From positions 20,758,519 to 20,822,518 of the forward strand of contig NC_060236.1 of assembly GCF_021155775.2 (NCBI RefSeq): a stretch of DNA of 64,000 bases. The letters are read 5' to 3'. Of this stretch, positions 49,701-62,681 are shown one piece after another (within the stretch, counting starts at the first letter, position 1; the number at the start of each line of letters is the position of its first letter). The DNA is from Neodiprion pinetum. Its lineage: Eukaryota; Arthropoda; Insecta; Hymenoptera; Diprionidae. The notes under the pieces were generated by a model that was not told the origin of the DNA, did no database searches, and was given only the letters and a program-made list of their open reading frames with translations. A program made the translations under genes and the position numbers.

Positions 49701-52700
49701 GGATTTTGAATCGCTTCTCCAAGGACATTGGAACCATGGATGAGTTGCTTCCAAGAACGATGCTCGAAGCGTTCCAGATATTCATGTACATGGTAGGCAT
49801 CCTGGTCATGATCGCGATTGTTAATACTTGGTTGATCCTGCCGATTATTCTGATGAGTGGTATCTTCTACGTCATTAGGAGCTATTATCTGAAAACTGCG
49901 CAGAACATTAAGCGACTGGAATGCGTCAGTAAGTCAAAATCCACACGTCCACGATTCTGTCTTTCGATTTATCATGTTTCAGGTCCGACAACTTGTTCGA
50001 AAATTGTACACAGAGTTATCAAATTTTATGCAACGAGAAACGTAATTTTTCACGTTATTCTCAACATCTTATTGACTCGCTACAGTTTCGTCGACAACGT
50101 TCAAAAATGTATGATAATTCTCAAGCAATATTTGAACTTTTTCGAGTACGCAAGTGTTCGAATAATTGAACTCTGTGAAAAATTGTACCAGCTACAAGTC
50201 AGTTTAGCCTGCCTTTTGTCGGGGCTCGATATCGCATCTCGGGCTGCAATTGCTCGCAATATCATCAATTCCGATGGATTTTGAATCTGTAAAACGGCAC
50301 GTCAAAATGCCACAAAAATTGGCTGGAATGTATTTCAGATTTTTTGAAAGATTTGTAACCAAATTGTGGTTAGTTAAAGATGAGCTACGGAACAAATGAT
50401 GCTCAAAAACTACGTTTCTCAACGCATAAAAACCGGTAACTTGGACTGAGAATTTTCTAGAACAATAAGCGAGAGCTGCTTGGATACACAAAGCTCTAAA
50501 CTTTTCAACGCCTTTTAGATCAATGCTCTAACATCTGCTCTCGCATTTTTTTTTTTTTTTTTGCTGAGCTGTTGGGCTTGGGACGTAGGTGATCTTATTT
50601 ATTGGGATGATACATAATGAGTGTTCTTTAGCGAAGAGTCCGGTGTTTTCACACGTCAGCTCAACCCTCGATGGATTAACGACGATAAGAAGCCGAGGAC
50701 CGCGAGTGGAAGAATTGCTCCAGAAAGAGTTTGATCGATACCAAGATGCGCACACCGGCGCCTGGTACTTGACGATAACGACAGCAACCGCGCTCGGATT
50801 TGTTATGGACATAATTTCGTGCGTTTTCATAGCCTGCGTTTGCTTCACGATGATCCTGACGAATGTTGGTGGGTATTTTTTACTTTTCATCGCCTACGGT
50901 GATACAAGAATTGTATTGGTGTCGGTCAAAAACGATTTTTTTAACATGGATAAATTTTTATGTTTTCTGACCTCCAGTATGCAAAAAACGGATTCTTAGG
51001 CAAATATCGGTCGACTTTCCGTTCCGACAAACTTCCGCGATGATTTCGAAAATGGGTGGATGAAAAATTCACCGGATTTTACATCGAAATAACGAGCATG
51101 AAAAATTGTCGTGACTCATTTTTTACTGCTTCTATCCGAAAACTTCGAAATTCGAACAAATTTGAAGCAGTTCGACACAGCTTATTTGATGTTTATCAAA
51201 AGTTTTATACCAATTGTTACCCAGTAAACACAGAATTGCCGATATTGTAATGGGCCAGCATCGGCGACGAACACAGTTTTATCTACAATTCGATCGTTTT
51301 ATATCGGCCTCTCCAGCGGACGGATAACGTTATATCAAATTTTAAATATAATGTCCACCTCCGGACTGCCATCACTTTGACTTTATAATACATGGGAATG
51401 CTAGGATTTTGATGGCTTAGTACGGGCAACGCCGACTGGCTTACGATCGTCATATGTCATAGTTTGTACGACGAAAGTAATTTTCATGTATCCATGATAT
51501 GGAGTTCTTGCCGGGCACATGGTATTTAGAATTAACCGGTTTACCTGTTTACCTATCCAAACGTGTAGGTGATCAGTAATCTTTGATCCAAATATAATGC
51601 GTTAATGAAGCAATAACAAAAAAATCTTGACAAAATTCTTCATTAAAGAGGCCAAAAATGTTATGTCTTCAAACTGAAAATCCTGTACAAAGACCGATGT
51701 TTCCGAGGAATAATAAAATTATCCTCGCCCCCTTTCTTGGGGCTTTGAAAAATCAACTATATACTCGGATATTGATAACCTGCCGCCCTTGACGATGACA
51801 CAATCATAAATCAAAATTATTGTGATTCGTAATTCCTGTTGAGGTAATTTCTAGTACCCTATCACAATACGAAACACGGTAAAATAGATTGAGATGATAA
51901 AATTTGTTATTTATTTTTGTTTAAATTAAAAAATTGTTTCACGAAAAAGAGAGAGTATCAGCGACACAAGATTCTGATCATACTTTACGGTACTTTTTTG
52001 CGACTTTAGAGCAATGAATTGGGTTTCAGGTGACACTCTTCCCGGCTCCGTGGGACTAGCTATTTCTCAGTCCCTTATGCTAACTGGAGTCCTTCAGTAT
52101 GGCGTTAGGCAAGGCGCCGAAGTCATCTCCCTCATGACTTCGGTCGAGAGGGTTCTTCAGTACACAACTCTGCCCAAGGAGGGACCCTTCAAAACCGACA
52201 ACCCACCGTCGCCATCTTGGCCTTCGAAAGGTGCTTTGGCCTTCAATAAAATGTCCATGCGATACGCCGCCGAGAAGCCGCTGGTCTTGAAGGTGAATAA
52301 AAAAATTTATCATAACCTTATCAAGTGCCTATAGTGCACCTGCTGTCAACTGTTGGATAAGAATTTCCCCAAATTCACCATTTTACGCTGTCAGGGGTTC
52401 GCAATTTGAATATTTACGCATTCAAGAGATTTCAAAAACTCTCGCATGATGGGAAAACAATTTTCGACCGACTTGGTGCACGATGTTTGAAAATTTGATA
52501 ATGTTTCGTGATGAATTTTTGCTATTTTCTAAACGTTTCAAGCACCCCGACAGCATCTTTTTCGACAGATGAGTCGGAGAGATTGAACCGGGGGACTATA
52601 ATTCATTTGCGATCACTTGCGATTTCAAGTAATTTCATAACTTTTCAACCACGATTTTAGATGAGTTCACGAAATTTGACTAATTGCGATTTTACAAAAC

Positions 52701-55700
52701 CTGATACGATTAAAAATATCTCTTGTAATAATAATTTCATATAATGTCCTAGTGCAATTTCAAATATTCTTCAAAACCTTAAGCTTTTCCAGTGTGATGA
52801 CCGTTATCTTCTACATACCGATTTCAAGTGCTTTTCACTTGTTTTGAATTGATTGCAGTATTGTAAAGTGCGGTAAAGGATTTTAGAAGTTCAAAGCCTT
52901 TTGGCTCGAATGATTTTGCGAAAATTTGGTAACGGTTTCGTAACGATTTCACAACGAAGACTCTACATTTTGGAAAGACTTTTATGCGGATCGGTGGAAT
53001 CCAAAATCTGCCAGACTTCTGACCTCCGTTATTTCGTAATCCTATGGCAGGACCTGAACGTGGCGATAGAACCGGGTCAAAAAATCGGCGTAGTCGGAAG
53101 AACCGGCGCCGGTAAATCGTCACTGATTTCCGCGCTGTTCCGGCTGTCAGGAGACGGTCTTGAGGGTGAAATAAATTTGGATGGGATCGACACGAAGTCG
53201 ATTGGACTGCACGAGCTGCGCCCCCGGATCTCGATCATCCCTCAGGAGCCGATTTTATTCTCGGCGAGCATGCGGTACAACTTGGATCCCTTCGACCAAT
53301 TTTCGGACGCTCAGCTTTGGGACAGCCTGCGGGAAGTTGAGCTTCATGACGATGTGACGTCTCTGGATTTCAAGGTCGCCGGAGGTGGCGCGAATTTCAG
53401 CGTCGGACAACGCCAGCTGATCTGTTTAGCCAGAGCCATCTTGAGGAAGAACAGGATACTCGTTCTCGACGAAGCGACCGCCAACGTTGATCCAAGGTCA
53501 GTGCAAACCGTGAGATTGTCAATTTTATCACAAGATGGTCACGCGGTGAGTGCTCGTCAAACGATTGCTCTAAAATGCAACGGAAAAAAAAATAATATAA
53601 GCTGAAGTTAAAAATACGAACTTCGGTACCGATTTTTCATTTTAAGCTTCTATGAACGGTGCAGCTGGCTAATTTTTTTTCGGAAAACGTTTTTCTCAAA
53701 GGTCAGCGAAAGATTTCTTCATGCCGTTATGTAGTTAATTCAATATTGCCTTTTTTTTTATCGTAATTCAAGTTAATGTGGAACGTTGTGAAATTAAATA
53801 TTCAATGGTATTTTTTAGCGACTATTTGGAACATGGTCTTTTCAAGGAAATCACATATCGTTGAGAGTGAAATCGAACAAATCAACTAGATTTTTAACTT
53901 CTTAACCATTTTGAAGAAATTTGAACTGCAGCATCGATATTTCGGAATTTCCTTGTAATACCAGTCTGCTCGATTTTTACATTTTTTCACAGATCATCGC
54001 AGCTGAAAAGTATTGATTTTCACTCATTCGACTTCCTTAATTTATAACTGATTGGATCTCGGGTCTAATTGGTCCAGTAGGTTGCGAATCATTCAAATGA
54101 TAAAAAATTCACATGATTAAATCTTAGAATTTGGCCAATAGACCTTGATGATTTCGGTCCCAATCAATATGGTTCGTCTCAACTTATTCCTGATTAATTA
54201 GATTTATGATTCAATCGATCTAGCAACTTTCGACTTATTCAGATACCAAAATTAATTCTTCCGTTTCTATCGAATCATGTTTTCTGAGCTCACAACTCAT
54301 CCGACTGCCTAGAATGTTGTTTATAAGTTCGGACATTGGCGCATGAAGGTCGGCCAGATATTCCACTTTTTTTTATTATCGCATTATAGTATCATTGAAT
54401 ATTCAGTCTTCCAAGATTTCCTAGACTGATATTTTTTACATCTACATAGAATAAATTTTTTAACGGAGGTCGAATTCAAGCGTCGTTTTTGCCTTACCAA
54501 TTATTGCCATTATTTAATACAATGTTGTTTTAAGATACGATTTGCTAACTTCAGAATTTCTCTGTTTGTTTCGCTCTAAAATAAACGTAAATTGTTTCCC
54601 AAACGAATCGATTTGAACACTATTAATAATTAATATAGCCCGCTTTTGTCTTGCTTTATCCTTAGTCACATATCGTAATTTCGTACACAGTAAATTCTTT
54701 TGCTAACTCATCATTAGTTTCCATAATTTCACAGCATCGAGTCAGAAACTTGACATTATCCAATCGATATACGTAGTTTACTTTTATCGAGTTTGTCGCA
54801 TGTCGTCACATTTCTGACCTCAGAAACTGTTCGTTCAGCTTGCGAATAATTCTATCGCGGTTCTCAGATACCGAAAAACGATCCTTGCTCACGGAAAAAA
54901 TGGTGTCACCTGCGTGAAAAATCGAAATCCTGTTTTGCATCTAGGTCTCAACCTCTTGAATTTCGAATTTTAGCACCGACGCTCTCATCCAAAACACCAT
55001 CAGACGGAAATTCGCTGATTGCACCGTCCTGACGATAGCTCATCGGTTGAACACGATCATGGACAGTGATAAGGTCCTTGTAATGGACGGAGGTCGGATT
55101 GCGGTACGTACAAAAAAGGGATTCTCGTCTTAAACTTGTCCCTCAAATATTTTACTAACTGTCTCACATTTCCCTATTTCTACCGAAACAAAAATGGGCA
55201 CATCATTTTGTGAATGTGATAACGGTCAAGAGCAATATAACACGACTATAGTATGTACGCGTTTATCAATGTTTTCCTTGGGATTACATGGATTTTCATA
55301 ATTTTCTTACCGTTACTCTACAATACTCTTAACATAACCTTACTCTACCTTATTCTATTCCTACCGCTTAACAACCCTACTTTCTTTCCTTTCGTTCGCT
55401 CGCCCATTTATTTCCACTCATTTCGCTTCCCTTCACTCTCTCTTACTCTCTCACTCTCTCCGCGCTTTCGCTTTATTTTACATTAACATCCTATTCTTAC
55501 ATTTATTTTTTACAATTTCGTTACATTCTGTCTTTTCTTACATTATCCTTTCTATAGACTTCTGTTTCACACTCATTCATCCGTTCACCACTCTTTTCCT
55601 CTAATTCACTCCATTTCTCTCATCCACAGCCTTTGGATATGCCGTCAAAAATATGACATGTATTGTATTAAATACTTCATATAAAAACGTAATTTTTTTA

Positions 55701-56780
55701 CGACAACTTTTATTTTATTTTTTTTGCCAGACTTCAATCTTCCACGATCTACGGGCTTAAATGAAAAACCGTTTCCGGAAGGATTTCCTCCGCCTCTTTT
55801 ACGAATCTCTCATTTTCTCACAGTTTGTTGCATGTACCCACTTCCACTTTTCTTTTTTTCCACTCTCTCAGCGCCTTCCTTGCTTCCTTCGTTTTGTTTT
55901 TGACTTCCCCATCCCACCATCCTTATCTCTGTCTCTCTCCTCCCCCCCCCCCCCCCCCCCCCTTCGATTCTCGGTCCTTTTTCCACCGCTCTCCTGAATT
56001 CCTTCGTTCTCTCTTCTATTTCTTCATTTATTCCTTCGCCTAATATTGCTCCCGGCTATCTTATCTCTCTTTTAAACCTTTCTCTTCCTTCCCTTGTCCA
56101 GTGCTCTTTTGTTGCTCCACTTGCAATCTTCTCCGTTCTATCCGACCTTTCCGCTTCCAGCTCTACGATTACCGGATGATGATCCGAGTCTGTCCTATCT
56201 CCAGCCTCCTAAATTTTATTCCGAACCGTTTAAAACCAAAATCCGTTACAATTTCAGTAAAAATTTATTCTGTACTTATTTCAATTGCAGGCAAAAAGGT
56301 ATCGCACCAGTTCTTAAGAAACAATATTTAGTTGCACAAAATAAACAACATTTGTCCTTTTTGTTTGCTGAGAGATTGTGAGAAAAAAAAAACACACGCG
56401 TGCACCTAAAAATTGTTTTCTGTTTGGCAAATTTTTTTCAAAATCAAAACTCCCCTCAAGTTCAAATTAATAATTATTGTGGACGGTATACAATAATTTT
56501 CTGCTTTGATCTTCTCAACCTTCGATTTTATTATTTGTTTGTGACATTTTTATTTCCCTTTCGCGTACAGGAATATGGCCATCCTTACTTGCTGTTGGAA
56601 AATCGTTACGGTAGTTTTTCACAAATGTTACGGCAGACAGGAAAATCGACGGCGGAACAACTTTCCGAGATAGCCGAAAGAGCATATCGATCCGCTAATT
56701 CCAATGAAGATGGATCTGATGAGAAACTGAACGAGGAAAGAAGAATTGCAGCTTCTGTAAAAGAAGTTACGTACTTATAA
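43736..56780 (+). CDS. ABCC4-like: ABCC transporter copy 2, MRP4 / lethal(2)03659-like, complete, 1383 aa
   Basis: Exons: 43736-43809, 43975-44085, 44920-45295, 45704-45835, 45901-46092, 46275-46583, 46671-47132, 47575-47880, 48394-48537, 49101-49629, 49698-49928, 50632-50868, 52030-52292, 53051-53496, 54974-55103, 56571-56780 (4152 nt). All 15 intron positions and phases match copy 1; exons 1, 4, 5, 6, 8, 11, 12, 14 and 15 are equal in length. Same order: TMD1, NBD1, linker, TMD2, NBD2, no TMD0. NBD1 Walker A GPVGSGKSS is at 477-485 and LSGGQ at 581-585, preceded by GEGGAS where copy 1 has GERGAA. NBD2 Walker A GRTGAGKSS is at 1138-1146, FSVGQ at 1238-1242, catalytic Glu at 1263, and the D-loop is the usual NVDPSTD. 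The linker (exons 9-10) is longer and acidic. Introns are mostly larger than in copy 1. Predicted organic-anion or conjugate exporter at the plasma membrane; substrate unknown. Confidence 0.93.
50546..50562. repeat. Poly-T run in intron 11 of ABCC copy 2
   Basis: 17 T in a row, about 70 bases before the exon-12 acceptor. It may be a microsatellite or the poly-A tail of an inserted minus-strand sequence; no insertion is recognisable. Confidence 0.7.
55370..56170 (+). repeat. Long pyrimidine-rich tract with C21 in intron 15 of ABCC copy 2
   Basis: About 800 bases in which the plus strand is strongly enriched for C and T (runs such as ctctctcttactctctcac and ttctctcttctatttcttc), with 21 consecutive C at 55942-55962. 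The opposite strand is purine-rich and the G21 run could form G-quadruplexes. Overlapping open frames here are low-complexity artefacts. Confidence 0.75.
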
Positions 56781-56820
56781 AGAAATAGATAAAATTGATG
56801 GTTATATGTTTGTAAACGTG

Positions 56821-56826
56821 AATAAA
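56821..56826 (+). terminator. Candidate polyadenylation signal of ABCC copy 2
   Basis: AATAAA 40 bases after the stop codon at 56778-56780, with a second overlapping AATAAA just after it. Confidence 0.5.
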
Positions 56827-57633
56827 AAAATAAATGAATATCAATTATTCAGCGCAACGTTCTCTCGTACTTTACAATAGAAAAACGCGTTCCTATTTGA
56901 GTTAACCATATTTCGCGTAATTTCTTTTTTTTTTAGTCAAATATTTTATTAAATTTCTTACGGATATTTACGAGTTGTACATTAAGCACTTATCAAATTG
57001 TTAATATATTTATTCCTGACTCAACCATAAAGTCAACTATTTTGACCTCATAAGTGGGACGAAAATGACATATTTTTTCCTAAACCGCATTTCCGGGAAA
57101 TATAAATCCAATTGAAAAGGCCCAATTTTCAAATAATTGTTGCGGCCAGAATTGAGTCGGAAATAAAGTCCTGCCTGTATATGTAATACAGGGATAAAAG
57201 TCGACTATTCCCTTGGGTGATTGCTAATATTTGACTTTATTCCCTTGTTACATAATGTAGTATTGCAAGCAATTTAGATCTCTTTAGAAAAATAGAAGCA
57301 TGAAGTACCAAAATGTTAAACGAAAGCAATGATATAGATGCTTTGTTTCAAAATGATAAAAAATACTTTCCATTCGTTCAATTTTACTTTCCGCGATGGC
57401 GGATTTTATACAGAAAACTATTCACTACAAATCGACTGTGTTCAAAGTCGGAACGTTTCTGTGTTTCCAATACTTGTTATTTTTTTCAGTTTTCAATTTC
57501 ATGCATTCTTTTCCGTTGTACAGACCGCTCTGTCTCGCTCTCTCTCCCTCTAACAAGGTGACATCACTGGATGGGGATCACGGATTTCAAAGCACTTTTT
57601 GGGTAGAAAAGTGCCTTAAATTAACAAACGACA

Positions 57634-57758
57634 GGCCAAGCGGCAGCTCTCAACTCGAAGTCGTTTTCGAGAAAAAACTGGTTTCAAAAGCATAGCTCTC
57701 TATTCATATACCTGCTCCCGGGTACGATCCCGACCAAGATTAATTTTTTTTTTTTTTT
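57634..57758 (+). other. Possible tRNA-derived Pol III unit or tRNA relic
   Basis: GGCCAAGCGG at 57634-57643 resembles a tRNA A box of the Leu/Ser type, and GGTACGATCCC at 57721-57731 resembles a B box. A run of 15 T (57744-57758), a Pol III terminator, follows 12 bases later. The two boxes are about 80 bases apart, and I cannot fold the whole into a proper cloverleaf, so a functional tRNA is unlikely. A SINE head or decayed tRNA is possible. Confidence 0.25.
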
Positions 57759-58649
57759 CTGATTCATGTTTTCCTTTTTTGCTACCCGACAGCGCGTGTT
57801 TATCTGTCAACAATTTTGTCAATTTACCTATAAAATGAGTGGATTGTAAGGCTATTATTTTTCATGATTGAACACGGATTTATTACAAAATATTACAAAG
57901 GTTTAAAACGTATTTTGGATAGCAATGTTATTGTAAAAGCATGAAAGACACGATGACTTCAATCACTAAATCACATCTTCGTGTTATTTTCAACATACTG
58001 AAACAATTTTTTTCAGTAACTTTGGCATTGTTGAATATTTAATTCTATAACACAATTGGCCCGATATTTTATTACAATAGAGAAAAATCGATAATCGATG
58101 TTAAATCGACGAAAATTTGATAAAAAATCTTGCCGGCTCGGCCGTTAAATTAGCGAAAAAAAGCAGCTTTTTGCACTTTCCGATTACTGTATTAAGTATT
58201 TATAAATTCCAGCTAATGTGCATGAGGGTAATTTTGGTTTTTTGAAGACGTGAGTATAGATACAACTGAATATGTATTGAAATCGATAAAAGAAATATTA
58301 TTCAATCAATGAAAGAAAAAAAAATTTATTGTACCCGCGGCCTTGGAAGCCGCGTAAAAATATTCCGTACAAAATGCAAAAAAAAATAAATAAAATATAT
58401 ACGTGTGTGAATACATACAATTTCTTTTCAAATCCAATAAAAGTAATGAAATTAATGTGAAATCCAGTGATACTTAAAAACTTGATTTTAATACGACAGT
58501 GCGATTTAATTAGCATTATTGATTTTTAGACACTATTCAAATATAATTTAGTCCATTAGAGACGCTTCAATCTTTCAGCACTTTTCGTGTTATTTTTTTT
58601 TTCTTCTCTGCTTGGTCGTCGTATTAAATTTTTTACCAAACTGAGTCGA

Positions 58650-58694
58650 CTCAATGTTGTCCAATGTTGCCCAGTATTGCCCAACATTGCCGAA
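58650..58694. repeat. 10-base-period minisatellite
   Basis: Four to five degenerate units of about TCCAATGTTG / CCCAGTATTG / CCCAACATTG, with TTG conserved at the unit end. Confidence 0.7.
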
Positions 58695-59951
58695 TACAAT
58701 TTCATGGTAATCGATTTTTAAGCTATCGATAACACAGGAAAATCGTAATTACTTGGCAATGAAATCTTTAATTGAGGAAAGAATCCAGATTTCGTTGTTA
58801 CTTTTGTAAATTGCGGATAAAAAAATTCCACTCTTGGTGAATTTTATTATTATTTTTCATTCTCATCGGTTGGTTGGAAGTTTCGTATTTTGAGAATTCC
58901 GGTTCATTACAACGGAAAAAGTAAAGATAAATCATGCTGGTACAATTTTTTACACAATTTCGTACCGTAAGTTTCGCTATCCGCTTCATTTCCGCTCATC
59001 TTGCACTCTCCGTTTTTCCATCCTCATCCTCATTACCGTATCATCATCCTTCTTGTCTGAGTTCTAATTGATAGATAGATTATTTTATCAAAGCCTGGTA
59101 TTGTGGGATATACGACTATCGTTCATTTTATTACCATACAACATCGGCCGATGCATATATAATTCAATTTGCACCATACCGCGCAACGCGGATTAGATTA
59201 CATAACATTTCAAGTGCCTCGTTAACTATTTTACCTATCAAGCGATGCATCTGCTTACAATTGACCAGGCACATAGGGCATTCCATGGAAAATCGATGCA
59301 GTCGGCTGTTTCCGAGGTCCCTCCCCCCTCGCCCTTCCGATCATTTTCAATTGGGCACAATTTTCAAAGTCGGATATCCACTTGCTTCGGTTTTTTACAG
59401 ATCTTCATCTTTCCATTTTTTTTTTATCACTCCTAATGAAATTGTTATACATGTATATGACGATTAATGTATATGCATGTTTTTTTTTTTTTTTGTTGCT
59501 ATTTTACTCTTAAGTTTCAAGAACAGTCCCGCAAGTTTTCAAACATCATTTCTACGGACATAAAGTATTACGTTATATTGCGCATCGCAATTATAAGCAT
59601 AGAATTGCGTGTAACTTTATCGGTGAGTATGTTATACTTAGACACGGCTGATTACGCGTACCTTTTAATCGGTTAGAACGAATCGAGGATACAGTCTGAG
59701 TAAATAGAAATAATGAGGGTAAGAAAAAGGTGAAAAAAATTTAAAACCCAAGCTATTAATTGTTATCATTTTCGAACAAGTCACAAGTTCGTACGATAAT
59801 TTTAGAATGAATTCAAACCGAACATCCAATTTTTAATTTTTTTTAACCATATATCTGGAGGAGAGAACCTTTTATCAAAATTTCAACTCACGATGTAGCT
59901 TGATCGGTTTACTTTTTACGCTTACAAAACGTAATTTGCAGAAAGAAAGAA

Positions 59952-59983
59952 AAAATAAATAAATAAATAAATAAATAAATAAA
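59952..59983. repeat. (AAAT)n microsatellite
   Basis: Seven or so consecutive AAAT units followed by aaaac. Confidence 0.9.
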
Positions 59984-62681
59984 ACATACATAGGCAAAGA
60001 GATTGAAACGTTTTGAAAAACCGAAAATGGAACGTTTAACGAAACTCGACGTGATATCGTGAAACGATTTCCCAGATGTCAGAATAGTTTTCGAAAGGGA
60101 AATATATAGCTAAAGGAGTTGGAATTTTCTAGAGCGTGAAGAGAGAAACGGTGTGATCATTGAAAAAAAAATAATAAAAAATCACCGATCTAATCCGGTC
60201 TCGATCAAACTTGGAATGCTCTAGTTCAATATGCATATTACATGCAACAAGTACATGATATTTATCATAATGATGTAAACTAGGTGATCCGACCTTTATG
60301 AGAAGGATTTGAATAATTTGAAGGAACGATCGAAAGGACACAGAAAATAGCGATAGAAATTCAAAGAATGTACGTGTGATGAATAAATAAATAAAAGCGA
60401 ATGAATAATTCATCGTACAGGGTTGTAAGAAAAAAAATCAAAATCAACTATCTACTCGACGCTGCGTTAATAACGATGACGGTGATGACGGCGATAATGT
60501 TGGATAGATATTATCTGCGATTTTTTCGAACGAAGACGATCAAGCTGGTATTTACGACGCGGTGTTGAAACGTTCACCTGTATTCGGCAGGTGGTATTAT
60601 ACGTATGTATGCCGGAATCGATGGTTCGAAACGTCCCTGTTCCGTCCCTTGGCTTTATGCGATTCCTGACGTGAGTATAGAGCTAATTGCCAACAGCGAC
60701 AACGTGCAGACAGCGATCGGCTGTGAAGGTGGTCGGATCGATATTTTGTATTTGAGAAACAAGGTTGTATCGATTTCATATCATTTTTTCTATTCTTCTT
60801 ATCACATCTCGCGTGTGATTTTTACAATTTTAATTTTTTTCGCTCAGTGTTCACAAACAATTTCTTCAATATTTTCGGTAAATTCCGCGTTCAAACACCG
60901 TAAATTAAACAATCATTATTCAGTTAACGTTAGAAAGTGACCAAGAGGAAGGCGACAGCCATTTTTTTCGCACGAGAAGAAAAAAAAAATGGAACAAGAA
61001 AAAATCGGTAATCAAATAGTGCTAACAATAATAAGAATAATTTAATAATAATAACAGTGTTAGTAATAATTATCAGTTATTGCTATTACACGTGGTGTAA
61101 TAATTTTAACCCTACAACTCATGACTTTATTTTGCCAATTTCAAACGCATTACTGGGGTCCGAAAGCAACCCGGGCTTTTCTTTATCATAAAACCAGCCA
61201 TGTGCTGGTAAACGGACTTTCTCGTACATGGTTTTCTTCTTTTCTTGATTTCCTCAAGGAAGAGAACGGTGAACGAGAAATCCGATTTTATTTACACTTA
61301 GTTAATGAAAAACCCGTTCGAAGATTCAAGACCACGTAGCGATAGCGACGCTGAGCGTAGTTCAAAATTTGCGTGAGATGCGTTTGGCCCCAGTTATGAA
61401 TCGTAAGGTTAAATGAATATAATTTTCGTTACGTGTTACACGTAAACGGAACAATTTATTAGGCACCAATAGAGAAAAAGTTCAAGGTGCGTACCTGTTT
61501 CTAATTCTTATTATTTAGTTTTCGATTATTTATAGATTATACAATTCGTGACTTATGTCAACTTTATTGGTATAATTCCTTTCAATCCATACAATTTGAT
61601 GAAACGGAGAAAACAAATTCCCACAAATTTTTGTCTCTCAATGAAATTTGGTTTTCATATTGGTCTCTCGCTTGTTGTATCTCATTCAGTTCTGAATAGA
61701 TTTTCTTTTGTTTCGGCTGAATTTTTTTACGTCACACTCGCGATTGCGGAATTGTAAAATGTTTGTGAAAGATTGAAAATCCGAAATCTGACGTAACATG
61801 AATATCTTACGTTGTAAACGGATCTCAGTTCGAAATTGTAACGGGAATCTTTCTCCACATGCATATAATATGATTTACGTTATGCTACATAATTACTAAT
61901 TTGTCTTTTTTACTTTTTTATGTTTTGCATTTTTTTTTTGTGTTTCTCGCGATACACTGAATACCATGTATGAATTTTTGAAAATTATGAAAATACAACA
62001 TGGTTCAATGAAATTATCAAAGATGCGACAGAAAACCAAACGTTAAAAAAATAACGACACACAAGATTAAAATTCGCATTCAAATTCTTGTATTCAGGTT
62101 AAAGGCTATTTCATTTCCAGATGCTCTACTTATCATTATTTACACAGCTGCATGCGTTCGAATATGTATTCTCATATCCATATTTGTATTTTTATAAAAG
62201 CATAAATTATAAATGGTGTTTTTATTACAACTTTGGTAATAGGATAAACATTGTCCATTCAATTTCCCACTTTGAACATGTTTATATATTTACACCGTGA
62301 CAAAAACGTGTTTTCTTCTTCCAGAAATCAAATAATAATTAATAGGAGAGTCAGTTATTTGTTTTGATTTTTTATGTAATCTGACAGAACTTTAAAATAT
62401 TGGAAAATTTTTCTATTGGCTTACACGATTTGAGGCAATTTTAAAAGAGCTGAGCTTAATGTATTTCCCGTCATTATTTTTATTAACACTCCGTACTTAT
62501 AAAAGTTTTCGCCCTTCAATTATGTTTCAGCAGTGCAAAAGTAGGCTATTTTATGAGCTTCTATGAGAATAAAACTCTTGCTGGCTTGTACGATCTGTGC
62601 GTAGAAGGAAAAAAGTGGAAGTACAAGTCCGTTATTGTTTTCTTTGAGTTTGGAAAACAGAAAAATAGTTAAACAAAAATT

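Larger units (their letters stand above)
56781..62681. other. Spacer between ABCC copies 2 and 3
   Basis: 5.9 kb without a supported coding exon. Contents: a tRNA-like stretch with a T15 run (57634-57758), a 10-base-period minisatellite (58650-58694), an (AAAT)n run (59952-59983) and a possible untranslated exon ending in a donor (CCTGAC/GTGAGT at 60671) that may belong to copy 3. A splice acceptor (gtttcag, about 62524-62530) lies before the copy-3 start codon. The rest is AT-rich and unremarkable. Confidence 0.45.

Noticed and set aside
52901..53050. In-frame open extension upstream of ABCC copy-2 exon 14.
   Set aside because: The acceptor tatggcag at 53050 and comparison with copy 1 place the exon start at 53051; the open run in the intron is chance.
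55825..56043. Pro/Ser/Leu/Phe-rich open frames in ABCC copy-2 intron 15.
   Set aside because: They are translations of the pyrimidine-rich tract and poly-C, without splice support.
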